The notes: generated from the letters alone by a model not told the origin. 22,096 nucleotides of DNA from JBBSJT01 sp041691015 (GCA_041691015.1 JBEPVN010000034.1:1-22096); one strand, 5' to 3'. Shown: positions 1-8,077, counted from the first letter of the stretch. A program made the numbers and translations.

Positions 1-74
1 TAACCCTAAATACTTATACCGTAAGGGTTAAAAAAAACCTGTCATACTGTCAAGCTAGGACCCCTATATTTATT

Positions 75-112
75 AGCTTGATGCGTATGCGAGAGCGCAT
101 ATGCATTAAGCT
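75..112 (+). repeat. Long perfect-fold hairpin, part of a dispersed repeat
   Basis: Two 17-nt arms (75-91 and 96-112) close on an AGAG tetraloop. In plus-strand RNA all 17 positions pair, with two G-U wobbles (80/107 and 85/102). In minus-strand RNA the same positions become C/A mismatches, so the fold favours plus-strand transcription. The left arm contains CTTGATGCGTATGCG (77-91), and the same 15 bases occur in reverse complement at 2552-2566 downstream of pyruvate kinase. No T-run follows, so it is not a classical rho-independent terminator. It could be an RNA stabiliser, a processing site, or a protein-binding palindrome. Confidence 0.7.
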
Positions 113-166
113 AAGATTTGTAGCGTAGGCTTTCGCCGCATTCGCGGCATGGAATTATGCGAAAAA

Positions 167-240
167 TTTTTTAAAATGTCCGAACTATAGAGGTTCGACT
201 GGAACTGTCTCGCTTTTAAGTTAAAAAAAGCTTGCGCCGT
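167..240. repeat. Intergenic repeat: TTTTTTAA...TTAAAAAAA pair
   Basis: TTTTTTAA (167-174) and TTAAAAAAAGCTTGC (221-235) face each other across a 46-nt spacer. The right arm with its preceding G (220-235) is identical over 16 nt to 14927-14942 after uvrA. There the A/T arms are also 46 nt apart. The inner sequences differ between the two sites, though each holds a smaller hairpin (here CGAAC/GTTCG around 181-197). I read this as a second copy of the palindromic element found after uvrA. Confidence 0.5.
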
Positions 241-339
241 GTTTTGCTGCCTCGTGCTTAAAGATATTTTACATTGTGGGGAATGAAAAATTATGATAAG
301 CTTTTCTCATATCAATTAAAATTTTACAAAAAAGTTATC

Positions 340-1683
340 ATGCTAGAGTCCTTCTTTTCAAATCTTGAGATTTTTGATGATTATCTCTGGGGTTATCTCG
401 GATTTCCCTCCATCATCATCATCGGTATTATACTATCCATCCAATCAAGATTTGTTCAGATCCGAAAGTTCCCCCATATCGTAATGACGTTTATAGGGTT
501 TTTACTCTACCGTAATAAAGACGCCCAAGGCATCCATCCCCTAAAAGCTTTTTTTGCTTGTGTTGGGGGCTGTGTCGGCCTTGGCAATGTTGTCGGGATT
601 TGTACTGCCGTTCAAATTGGGGGTCCGGGAGCTCTTTTTTGGATTTGGATCACTGCCATCTTGGGCATGATAGTCAAATATTCAGAAGTTTATCTTGGGA
701 TCAAATATCGTGAAAAAAATAACGAGGGTGGCTACAATGGCGGCCCCATGTATTATTTGACGCGCGTTTTCAAAAAAAAATGGGTACCTAATTTTGCGTG
801 TCTTCTTTTATGCGTCTATGGCGTTGAAGTTTATCAGTTCCGCATCATCTCAAACAGCCTGACCGAGAATTTAGGAATCAGCGAATACATCGTTGTTGCA
901 ACGCTCTTTATCTTTATATTTCTCTCTTGTTTGGGTGGGATCAAAAGAGTCGGCACAATCTCAAGCTTAATGATCCCTATTTTTGTTGTGATCTATGTCG
1001 GAATGGGCTTTTTTATTTTGCTTCAAAATTTCCATTTGCTACCCGGCGTTTTTAAACTTGTATTTACATCTGCTTTTACAGGGCATTCAGCAGCTGGCGG
1101 TTTTGTCGGAAGCGCTATCCTGCTTACTATTTCCCAAGGCATAAGAAGAGGCTGCTATACAGGTGACATCGGGATTGGCTATGCTTCTGTGATACACAGC
1201 GAAAGCTCCGTTCAAAGCGCAAAATCACAAGCATCCCTTGTCATTTTTGATATCTTTTTAGATACGATCGTTGTATGTTCGACAAGTCTTCTAATTATAT
1301 TGGTAACTGATATTTGGAAAGAGCCAATGGATCCTGGTTTCATGGTGCAAACAGCGCTATCGCGCTATTTTCCCTACATGGAAGTCTTTATGCCGTTTTT
1401 TGTATTCTTGGTGGGAACATCAACGATTAATGCCTATTTTTGCGTCGGACTAAAATGCGCTGAATTTCTTATGCCAAAATTCGGACGCAAAATCTATTAT
1501 ATCTATGCTTTAACAAGCTTATTTACATTTTCGCTCATGGATTCTGCTTCTGCACAAATCTTTATGTCCACAATTGGCGGAACACTTTTACTTATCAATC
1601 TCTATGGAATTTTTAAACTCCAAGGAGAAATCGAGTACAACATCGGCGAAAAAGAAGAGATGGAACTTATTACAAATTCCTAA
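340..1683 (+). CDS. Sodium:alanine/glycine symporter (AGCS family)
   Basis: Inner-membrane carrier that most likely imports alanine or glycine with sodium. The family signature is clear in ORF numbering from 274: a glycine-rich stretch GGCVGLGNVVGICTA, then GGPGALFWIW from about residue 116, then GGYNGGPMYYL. Many hydrophobic helices follow. The later conserved block (IRRGCYTGDIGIGYASVIHS) departs from the usual RG-x-x-SNEAGxGSAP form, so the substrate may differ. The frame opens at a TTG at 274. I chose ATG 340 because the family usually starts 10-20 residues before the first helix. ATG 283 is the alternative, but its GGGGA sits directly against the start codon, and no start has a proper Shine-Dalgarno. 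The TAA stop overlaps the convergent His-rich gene's stop. Family call is strong; substrate is inferred. Confidence 0.9.
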   Translation: MLESFFSNLEIFDDYLWGYLGFPSIIIIGIILSIQSRFVQIRKFPHIVMTFIGFLLYRNKDAQGIHPLKAFFACVGGCVGLGNVVGICTAVQIGGPGALFWIWITAILGMIVKYSEVYLGIKYREKNNEGGYNGGPMYYLTRVFKKKWVPNFACLLLCVYGVEVYQFRIISNSLTENLGISEYIVVATLFIFIFLSCLGGIKRVGTISSLMIPIFVVIYVGMGFFILLQNFHLLPGVFKLVFTSAFTGHSAAGGFVGSAILLTISQGIRRGCYTGDIGIGYASVIHSESSVQSAKSQASLVIFDIFLDTIVVCSTSLLIILVTDIWKEPMDPGFMVQTALSRYFPYMEVFMPFFVFLVGTSTINAYFCVGLKCAEFLMPKFGRKIYYIYALTSLFTFSLMDSASAQIFMSTIGGTLLLINLYGIFKLQGEIEYNIGEKEEMELITNS

Positions 1684-2354
1684 TGTCTCATATGGGCCAT
1701 TGCGCGTGTAAAAGGATTTTGTTCACTCACAACTTTTTCCATCTCTGTTGTAAGAAAATTAAGTTTTTCTTCTATCTCTTCTAAAAGAGAACCAGCGTTA
1801 GTAAGCTCTTTATCACTACCCTGATAATATCTTCCATCTTCCTGAAGCTTTGTTTTTGCTTTTGCAACTTGAGACTTTAATTGATCCAGTGACATTTCAG
1901 TATATTTTATACCTTTATCGTGTTTAGTGCCTACATCAAGCACGCGAGAGCCTAAAAAACTGACTTTTACCGCTACGTTAGCCCCGTCAAGTTTTTCATG
2001 AAGCTTTTGAATATTTGTATAAACAGTTAAATCTTTATTAAATTTTGAAATTTTGGAATTGTCATGTTTAAAAATATTCATTAAACCTTTGACTACTAAA
2101 CCACTTGATACAACGACAGCTCCCAAGACGGCAAGCCCTGCCATTTTTGTTTTAGTCGCATGACTTGGTGCCATTTTATTCATAAAGCGACTAAATTCGC
2201 GTTTATATCCATTCATAATCGCAAAACCTTGAGGCTTTCCAACGTGGGTGTGATGGTGATGATGGTGGTGCTTGCCACACATTTTAAAATGACCGTAGTG
2301 ATGACCATTATCATGACCTCTTAGTAAATTTTGATGCATTTTTCGTATTGGCAT
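1680..2354 (-). CDS. His-rich hypothetical protein with one hydrophobic segment
   Basis: 224 residues that I do not recognise as a known family. The first 40 residues hold about a dozen histidines, including a run of seven followed by THVG, and resemble a metal-chelating tail. A hydrophobic segment lies at about residues 70-92 (AGLAVLGAVVVSSGLVVKGL). It is followed by a charged, probably helical C-terminal half ending MAHMRH. The start is well supported: AGGAG (2361-2365 on the plus strand) sits 6 nt before ATG, inside the palindrome CCTAATTAGG. The gene is convergent with the symporter and their stop codons share bases 1681-1682. A role in nickel, zinc or copper binding, or in a chlamydial inclusion membrane, is possible but unproven. 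Confidence 0.8.
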   Translation of the reverse strand: MPIRKMHQNLLRGHDNGHHYGHFKMCGKHHHHHHHTHVGKPQGFAIMNGYKREFSRFMNKMAPSHATKTKMAGLAVLGAVVVSSGLVVKGLMNIFKHDNSKISKFNKDLTVYTNIQKLHEKLDGANVAVKVSFLGSRVLDVGTKHDKGIKYTEMSLDQLKSQVAKAKTKLQEDGRYYQGSDKELTNAGSLLEEIEEKLNFLTTEMEKVVSEQNPFTRAMAHMRH

Positions 2355-2393
2355 AAAAAACTCCTAATTAGGATTAATATTACAATAAATACT

Positions 2394-2424
2394 ATTATAC
2401 AACATAGTTACATTTTTATTACAA
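2394..2424 (-). promoter_or_regulatory. Possible promoter for the His-rich gene
   Basis: On the minus strand a perfect TATAAT (plus 2394-2399) is preceded after 19 nt by TTGTAA (plus 2419-2424). The spacer is a little long and the -35 is partial, so only the -10 is strong. It lies about 40 nt upstream of the start codon in very AT-rich DNA, where chance matches are common. Confidence 0.4.
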
Positions 2425-2531
2425 TTTATATTAATAATTTACACTAATATTTAAATATACTTTTATAAGTGCTCATATTAGAAGCGATTTTACATAGATA
2501 GCCGGTCGTGACAACCCTTAGCATTACTTGA

Positions 2532-2585
2532 TTTTTTTAAGTTGCTGCTACCGCATACGCATCAAGTTAAAAAAACTCCAACTTA
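2532..2585. repeat. Palindromic repeat downstream of pyruvate kinase
   Basis: TTTTTTTAA (2532-2540) and TTAAAAAAA (2567-2575) form a 9-bp A/T stem, extended after one G/G mismatch by TTG/CAA. A competing stem pairs TAAGTTG (2538-2544) with CAACTTA (2579-2585). The interior carries CGCATACGCATCAAG (2552-2566), the reverse complement of 77-91. AAGTTAAAAAAA (2564-2575) also occurs at 218-229. It follows the pyruvate kinase stop and may act as its 3' end, although the U-run lies in the 5' arm in minus-strand RNA. That is unlike a normal intrinsic terminator. Confidence 0.55.
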
Positions 2586-2610
2586 TTTCGGGATCCCAAG
2601 TCTTAAGTCT

Positions 2611-4374
2611 CTAAAAAACGACGCCCTTGTAAACGAGAGCTTTTTCAGGGTCCAGCGTGACAAGCTGTCCTTCCTTTAGATTGCGATAGGCAGCATCTGC
2701 ACGGATAATTGCCGGCTTGTCAAGAGTTCTTGCAATTTCAAGTACATATTGTTCAGAAATTGAATCATCGATATGATTTTGTAAAATAATACCTGCTGCT
2801 TCTTTAATTAAAGGCAAATAGGAGTCATCACACTGAGTCAGCACAATTAAGTTATCTTTTACAAAATAGGGCCGAATCAGTTCCGGATTAAAGACCAAAA
2901 TGACATTTCCGTGTACTTTTTGACCATATCCCGTAAATCCGCGAACAAGGACATCCCCGATATTTTCAACGATCATCATATTTGTTGTTCTTGGCACTCC
3001 AAAAGGCGTTCCTGCGGTAACGATAACCAAGTCGCCATAGCTCACTATTTTCTTATCCAAACCAAAAGCGCTGATCTTTAAAAATGCCTCATCAACTGTC
3101 TCTGATTTATCGCTTAAAAACGGTATTACTCCCCAGTTAAGCGCCATTTGATGGTAGCATTTTTCATAATGAGTCATCGCGATAATCGGCATTTCAGGCC
3201 TAAGCCTAGATAGTAGTCTTGCAGTAGAGCCGCTACTTGTAAAAGCAAAGATGGCTTGAGCTTTTGAGCTATAGGCTGTTTTGACTGCTGCTAAAGTTAG
3301 AGCAGATGGCACATCGTGATAAACTAAAGGAGCATGCAAATTAAAAAATGTGCGATAATTAAAGTCTTTTTCAGCTTCTTTAACAATGCTTATCATAACG
3401 CGCACTGTCTCGAGCGGATATTTTCCGATGGCCGTCTCGCCAGAGAGCATAATGGCAGATGTGCTATCATAAATTGCGTTCGCAACATCGGAGGCTTCAG
3501 CTCTTGTAGGCCTTGGGTTATGAATCATAGATTCAAGCATCTGGGTAGCAGTGATGGAAGGCTTGCCAACAAGATAACTTTTGCGGATCATCATTTTTTG
3601 GAGCGGGGGCACCTCTGCAAGTGGTATTTCAACTCCAAGATCACCTCTTGCAATCATAATCCCATCTGCTACTTGAACGATGCTATCAAAATTATGAACG
3701 CCTTCACTGTTTTCAATCTTGGCTAAAACAAGAATGTCGCTTTTTTTCTCATCTTTTAAAAGTCGTTTAATTTCGAGCACATGCTCTGCGCTTCTTACAA
3801 AAGAAGCTGCGATCATATCCACATTGTGAAGGCATCCAAAACGGATATCGTCGATATCTTTTTCTGTAACTGCCGGCAAATTCAAATTTACATTCGGGAT
3901 GTTCACACCCTTACCGGTCTTGATTTTACCGCCATTATCTATCTCTACAAGCACTCCATTTTCAGACAATTCCACCACATGGGAAGAAATGTACCCATCA
4001 TCGAACAATACTTTTGCCCCAAGTGAAAGACAGTCTAAAACGCTTCCTGGAAGGATTGAAACTTTTTTTTCATCTCCGACGACCGCATCTCTTACTAATA
4101 ACCAGCGATCGTTGACCTCCAGTGTCATTTCTCCGTCTTTAATGCTTCCAATCCTAATTTCTGGACCCTTGGTGTCCAACATAATCGCTAAAGGCTTGCC
4201 CGTTTTCGTCCTTGCTTCTTTTAAGTAATTGATAACGGTTTCATGCTCAACTTTTGTCCCATGGCTAAAATTAAGCCTTGCGACATTCATACCTGCCTCG
4301 ATGAGTTCGATGATTTTTTCGAGACTGTTGACGGAAGGTCCCATTGTGCAGACAATTTTGGTGCGTGTATCCAT
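2611..4374 (-). CDS. pyk: Pyruvate kinase with C-terminal mobile-domain-like extension
   Basis: Cytosolic enzyme of the last glycolytic step (phosphoenolpyruvate + ADP to pyruvate + ATP). The N-terminus TKIVCTMGPSVNSLEKI, the NFSHG motif, LDTKGPEIRIG, the active-site stretch LAKIENSEG (catalytic Lys219) and ARGDLGVEIP are all textbook. At 587 residues it is about 100 longer than usual. The tail (about 485-587) resembles the PEP-utiliser mobile domain of Bacillus-type enzymes (AAGIIL..., then KPAII...LKEGQLVTLD...VYKG). Where that domain has GG-x-TSHAA it reads NHIDDSISEQ, so the phosphohistidine is missing and the tail is probably structural or regulatory. AAGGAG lies 11 nt before ATG. It diverges from the secreted protein at 4572. 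Confidence 0.97.
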   Translation of the reverse strand: MDTRTKIVCTMGPSVNSLEKIIELIEAGMNVARLNFSHGTKVEHETVINYLKEARTKTGKPLAIMLDTKGPEIRIGSIKDGEMTLEVNDRWLLVRDAVVGDEKKVSILPGSVLDCLSLGAKVLFDDGYISSHVVELSENGVLVEIDNGGKIKTGKGVNIPNVNLNLPAVTEKDIDDIRFGCLHNVDMIAASFVRSAEHVLEIKRLLKDEKKSDILVLAKIENSEGVHNFDSIVQVADGIMIARGDLGVEIPLAEVPPLQKMMIRKSYLVGKPSITATQMLESMIHNPRPTRAEASDVANAIYDSTSAIMLSGETAIGKYPLETVRVMISIVKEAEKDFNYRTFFNLHAPLVYHDVPSALTLAAVKTAYSSKAQAIFAFTSSGSTARLLSRLRPEMPIIAMTHYEKCYHQMALNWGVIPFLSDKSETVDEAFLKISAFGLDKKIVSYGDLVIVTAGTPFGVPRTTNMMIVENIGDVLVRGFTGYGQKVHGNVILVFNPELIRPYFVKDNLIVLTQCDDSYLPLIKEAAGIILQNHIDDSISEQYVLEIARTLDKPAIIRADAAYRNLKEGQLVTLDPEKALVYKGVVF

Positions 4375-4400
4375 AGGGTAAAAAACTCCTTAAAAAGATC

Positions 4401-4429
4401 ATCTTATCAAAAAAATCCTGACTTCACAA
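4401..4429 (-). promoter_or_regulatory. Likely pyruvate kinase promoter
   Basis: On the minus strand TTGTGA (plus 4424-4429) and TAAGAT (plus 4401-4406) are exactly 17 nt apart. Each matches the housekeeping consensus at 4 of 6 positions. The expected transcript start lies about 20 nt before the start codon and leaves room for AAGGAG. Confidence 0.5.
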
Positions 4430-4503
4430 GGGACAAATGAAGGACCTTGCAGACCTTTAAAGCTTTAAGAACAAAAAACACTAAAATTAAGAAATAACCA
4501 AAC

Positions 4504-4533
4504 TTGACAATTAATTAAAATAATGAATATAAA
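4504..4533 (+). promoter_or_regulatory. Strong housekeeping-type promoter for 4572 gene
   Basis: A perfect TTGACA (4504-4509) is followed after 18 nt by TATAAA (4528-4533). AT-rich DNA surrounds it and AGGAG (4561-4565) lies 6 nt before ATG 4572. This is the best promoter match in the window and predicts steady sigma-66-type expression, possibly extending into the next gene. Confidence 0.7.
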
Positions 4534-4571
4534 GAGCTTATATATAAATACTTATTTAAAAGGAGCTTCCT

Positions 4572-5159
4572 ATGAAGTGTAATCCAACCCTTATGCTACT
4601 TTGCGCTATGTGTTCGCTATTAATACTTGCTCCCTTAAAGTCAGAAATAGAGGAAGTTAAAATCACGTGGAGGGCTGCTGAATGTCCGCCTGGGTGTGCG
4701 AGCCTGCTTGCAACAGAATTTGGGAAAATCTATGGGGTTGCAGAAGTTAACATCAATCAGCCGGCAGGAGAAGCTGTTTTAAAATGGAAGCCGAAAGTGC
4801 CTTTTTCATTTGCTCCGATCAATACTGCAATGCGTATGATAGGCCCAAGATTCCATAACCTCCGCGTTAAGGTCAGAGGCAAAATCCACCAAAACATGAA
4901 TATCACAAAAATTGTTTCAGAAGGCGACGGAACAGAATTTTATTTATTAAATCCAGTAACACCGGTTGCAGGAGAATATGTCGAAATACATAGTCCTTTT
5001 AATCGTCAACTAACGCCAGATACCCTAAAAAAACTCCTGAATGCTGAAAGTAAAAAACAAATGACAGTCATAGAAGGGCCTTTATTTGAACCTTTCAGAT
5101 CCCCTCCATTGCAACTTGTGATCGAAAACTTACAATTTGAGGAAGATGCAAAAAAATAG
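4572..5159 (+). CDS. Secreted HMA-like (ferredoxin-fold) protein
   Basis: 195 residues with a Sec-type signal peptide (MKCNP, then a hydrophobic core to about residue 22), so probably periplasmic or envelope-associated. Residues about 38-75 follow the pattern of heavy-metal-associated domains: a Cys pair (CPPGC), a helix, GVAEV, a strand ending in a Gly-rich turn, AVLKWKP, and a second helix ending RMIG. The canonical metal loop is C-x2-C; here it is C-x3-C. Metal binding is therefore plausible but not certain. The C-terminal half (RVKVRGKI...YLLNP...GEYVEIHSP) looks beta-rich and I do not recognise it. AGGAG precedes ATG by 6 nt. The protease-like gene follows after 66 nt with no terminator between. 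Confidence 0.8.
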   Translation: MKCNPTLMLLCAMCSLLILAPLKSEIEEVKITWRAAECPPGCASLLATEFGKIYGVAEVNINQPAGEAVLKWKPKVPFSFAPINTAMRMIGPRFHNLRVKVRGKIHQNMNITKIVSEGDGTEFYLLNPVTPVAGEYVEIHSPFNRQLTPDTLKKLLNAESKKQMTVIEGPLFEPFRSPPLQLVIENLQFEEDAKK

Positions 5160-5188
5160 ATCATAGATAGATCAAAAATAGATCAAAA
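5156..5188. repeat. Three tandem 11-bp units at a stop codon
   Basis: ATAGATCATAG (5156-5166) is followed by two identical units ATAGATCAAAA (5167-5177 and 5178-5188). The first unit contains the TAG stop of the upstream gene. It is a tiny tandem repeat, probably slippage-derived, with no evident function. Confidence 0.6.
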
Positions 5189-5225
5189 GAAGTTTTAAAT
5201 TTCAAATAAGCCAAGGATGGTGAAT

Positions 5226-7976
5226 ATGAAAATTGATACCTTTGAAATTCCAACTGCAAAACTTTTGATACAGCTTTACGATGAAGAGGGCGTAAAAATA
5301 AATGAAGAGCAAAATAAAAAAATTGTACGACTCTCTAAAGTCCCCTTAAACGAATCTGGTTTAACACCCTTAAGACCTCTTTCCGTATCCCTTGCAAGTC
5401 CAAAAGAATCCTATTGGGACCAATTTAAAGAAATGCCGGACACTCCCTTAAAAGAGCAGATCCAAGATGTTTTGCTTTTGCATCAATTAAAAAAGTCAGG
5501 CTCTGTACAGGACAAAATCCTCCCCTTTTGTTTTTCCCTTATAAAAAACAATCCGGCTCGTTTGCATAGGCACTCTGGCGATATTCATAAGATTTTGAGC
5601 AATAGCCATAAAAGAAGTTCTGTCATGTTAAACCATGAGATGTTAAACGAAGCGCTTGAAAATAACAGTTATCTTACCATTTCGGAGCTGAGAACAACCC
5701 TTGGCAAGCTTATTTATCTTATCAATCACGATATGGATAAAATAAATCATCTGCTCGAAAATAAAACACAAGAGGAACAAATTAATGAAATCGAGATCCA
5801 ATTTGAATACGAGCTAAATAAAATCCAAAAAAACCTGATCAAGTTCAAACAAAAACATAAAAACGGACTTTTGCAAGACTCTAAAAAAGCAATGAGTGTC
5901 CGTCTTGCAGTAGAACTTGCAAAAGCTCTTATCAGTGATTCAGGATTTATGAACATGGGCATTATCGAACCATTGATGGTTCATTTTTTAACACCAAAAA
6001 GAAAATACACCTATGAAAAAAACATCGCTTACACCTTAAACTTTTTAAAAAGGTCTACTCTTCTAAGACAAAAAATCCAGCTCATTCCAAGTCCATTTTT
6101 GCAAAACTCCCCGTCCAATGATTTGATAAGGATTACACTTGGTCTAAGATCAAATTGTTTAACAACAGCTGTGGATGCAAAAAAAACAGCGTTAGCTGCA
6201 CTTTTATCCCATATGCGTCAAAGCCCTGCAAGCTCCTGCTTTGCCTCCTATCTCGCAATTGAAATGCTTTCAAAGAAACCGGACAAATGCTTGAACGATT
6301 TTTGCGAACTTTTACACAAAAATAAGATTTGTCGCATTGTAGATGGAGAAGAAAAAGAATTTTCATTCCTTATGAGAACAGGAAAGGAATCCACCAGTCA
6401 AAAAATCAAATTGGATCGGGAAGGAAAAATTTATGGTGATAATTCTGTTGCATGCTACATCTGGAAGGCTCCCGGCATTAAATCAGCCTGCAAATCAATC
6501 GGGATTGAAAATCCAAAAAAAACCTTATTAAGCATTTCTGCAGACTTAAATGATATTCCACAAACTGAATTTTCACTCATTTCCATTTCAAAAATTTTAA
6601 AAATTTTAAGCTTAAAAGCAAAAGGGGATTTTTTGTACAACTTTAACTGTGCAAAATTGAGTTTTGAAAGTCATCTGCATAATCCCCTTTTGCGTATTTG
6701 GGAAAACGTGATTGCTTCGATGGCAGAGGGATGCGCTCATAGCAAAATCACAGAACAACTCCTACACGCAATCACTCTAAGCATTGGTAAAATGTGCGGA
6801 AACGACCTTATATTCAAGCGTAATTTTCTAAAACGTATTCAGCTGCATCTTGTTAAAACCATTCATTATGCCTACGATACGGATATGAAAGCTCAAAAGA
6901 TCTCTTTGGATGGCAGATCTGAAAGAGGAGCTTTCATTCTGTATAATCGCTCCAATTCAATGAACCCCTCTGACTTTGAAATCATACAAAACAGCGAAGA
7001 TTTCAAAAAATTAATTTTGTTAGTTCTACGCAAAAGTTTTATAGGTCTTCAGGAAAAAGAAACTGTTTTAAAAGAACTTAAGGACTATATTAATAGCGAT
7101 AAATTCATCGTTGAATGTCTGCAATTTTACCATATAGAAAATAGTGGATTGAGTGAAAACGAGCTCCTAGATGAAATTAAAACCATTCCTCATACTCCAT
7201 GGTGCGATAAGACAGGTAACAACTCCCATGAGGTCTTACGTATTTATTCAGACAGGGTAAACTACGAGCCTTGGCTTACATTAACCCCTAAAAACCCCCG
7301 TAAGCTATTCATGCAACTTATTGAGCTTGGTCGAAAACTTAACGAGAAACATAGACAGCATTTTCTTGAAAATCCGCAAACACGTTCACCACTCATCATC
7401 AAAAGCGTTCATGCGTGTTCCATGATGTTTGCAGATAAAAGCTTTATGCGTGCCATTGATTCAAAATTAAACCCCTCTCTTTGGATTTTAGAAAACATGA
7501 TTAATCCTTGTAAATCTATTTCGGAAACAAAAATAACACAAGAAGAGAAAGACAAATTGCTTTTTCTTGTTTCAAGCCAGATTATTTTAAAAGATGACTT
7601 GAACAAATTCCGAGATAAAATAGCATCGCTTCCTGCCGATTTGACATTATCAACATTTAGAAATGACATTATTTTGATCATAAAGGAAATACACAACTCA
7701 AACTATAATATTAAAACTATCAGTAAAACAATCGATTTTTTCATTTTTAACTCTCTATTATCTAAAAAAAAACAGAGTATTATAAAATCATCCATTATAC
7801 ATTTTGCAGATACGAATTGGAATGTAGGTATTCATGATGTGCATTTTTGCTTTATTTATAACCCCGGAAGCGCCTCGGTTGAAATGTGGGAAGTGCATGA
7901 AAATGGTAAGGGATTATACCCTGTTTGCCAAGAGGATTGGATCATCAAGCAAACTTGGCATATTTATAGCCCTTAA
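5226..7976 (+). CDS. Large hypothetical protein with papain-like Cys signature
   Basis: 916 residues, no signal peptide and no clear transmembrane helix. ATG 5226 is preferred over ATG 5217 because AGGA (5214-5217) is then 8 nt upstream. A charged, probably coiled-coil stretch lies at about 175-225. At 332-338 the sequence RQSPASSCFAS has Q-x5-C followed by an aromatic residue and Ala. This matches the spacing of papain (oxyanion Gln, catalytic Cys, then WAF). Near the C-terminus, FADTNW (Asp862, Asn864) and DVHFCFIYNPG (His873) are candidates for the remaining catalytic residues, and TPWCDKTGN lies between. The order Cys then distal His is papain-like, but the gap of more than 500 residues is far larger than in papain. 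I infer a lineage-specific cysteine peptidase or transferase, possibly an effector. Confidence 0.85.
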   Translation: MKIDTFEIPTAKLLIQLYDEEGVKINEEQNKKIVRLSKVPLNESGLTPLRPLSVSLASPKESYWDQFKEMPDTPLKEQIQDVLLLHQLKKSGSVQDKILPFCFSLIKNNPARLHRHSGDIHKILSNSHKRSSVMLNHEMLNEALENNSYLTISELRTTLGKLIYLINHDMDKINHLLENKTQEEQINEIEIQFEYELNKIQKNLIKFKQKHKNGLLQDSKKAMSVRLAVELAKALISDSGFMNMGIIEPLMVHFLTPKRKYTYEKNIAYTLNFLKRSTLLRQKIQLIPSPFLQNSPSNDLIRITLGLRSNCLTTAVDAKKTALAALLSHMRQSPASSCFASYLAIEMLSKKPDKCLNDFCELLHKNKICRIVDGEEKEFSFLMRTGKESTSQKIKLDREGKIYGDNSVACYIWKAPGIKSACKSIGIENPKKTLLSISADLNDIPQTEFSLISISKILKILSLKAKGDFLYNFNCAKLSFESHLHNPLLRIWENVIASMAEGCAHSKITEQLLHAITLSIGKMCGNDLIFKRNFLKRIQLHLVKTIHYAYDTDMKAQKISLDGRSERGAFILYNRSNSMNPSDFEIIQNSEDFKKLILLVLRKSFIGLQEKETVLKELKDYINSDKFIVECLQFYHIENSGLSENELLDEIKTIPHTPWCDKTGNNSHEVLRIYSDRVNYEPWLTLTPKNPRKLFMQLIELGRKLNEKHRQHFLENPQTRSPLIIKSVHACSMMFADKSFMRAIDSKLNPSLWILENMINPCKSISETKITQEEKDKLLFLVSSQIILKDDLNKFRDKIASLPADLTLSTFRNDIILIIKEIHNSNYNIKTISKTIDFFIFNSLLSKKKQSIIKSSIIHFADTNWNVGIHDVHFCFIYNPGSASVEMWEVHENGKGLYPVCQEDWIIKQTWHIYSP

Positions 7977-7997
7977 TATTAAAAACAATTATTTAAT

Positions 7998-8026
7998 TTA
8001 TTAAAATAGTTCTGTTGTTATATAAT
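7998..8026 (+). promoter_or_regulatory. Possible promoter for 8078-9087 gene pair
   Basis: A perfect TATAAT (8021-8026) is preceded after 17 nt by TTATTA (7998-8003), a weak -35. It sits in the gap after the protease-like gene and about 45 nt before the next start codon. Confidence 0.45.
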
Positions 8027-8077
8027 AAATCTTATATAAAATACTAAACTTAAAAGTATTAATATAAAGGTATTATT

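Larger units (their letters stand above)
1..339. other. Palindrome-rich intergenic region, no gene seen
   Basis: This stretch lies before the symporter gene and I find no convincing coding frame in it. It holds a weak inverted repeat (TAACCCT at 1-7, AGGGTTA at 24-30), a long hairpin (75-112), a GC hairpin with arms GCCGC/GCGGC (135-148), and an inverted A/T pair, TTTTTTAA at 167-174 and TTAAAAAA at 221-228. The A/T pair belongs to a repeat family seen elsewhere in the window. A symporter promoter should lie in about 200-330, but I see no good -35/-10 pair. Confidence 0.6.

Noticed and set aside
1..30. Inverted repeat followed by an A-run as a terminator
   Set aside because: For a plus-strand terminator the run should be T, and for a minus-strand one the A-run should lie on the other side of the stem. 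The stem is only 7 bp with a 16-nt loop.
3..122. Plus-strand frame open for 40 codons at the left edge
   Set aside because: The frame runs straight through the 75-112 hairpin and its product is not protein-like, so it is probably chance.
2590..2597. GGGATCCC palindrome
   Set aside because: An 8-bp palindrome alone, with no second copy or flanking symmetry, is not enough to call an operator.
3334..4440. Several open frames of 65-130 codons on the plus strand
   Set aside because: They lie antisense to pyruvate kinase, whose motifs are unambiguous. Their products have no coherent domain features.
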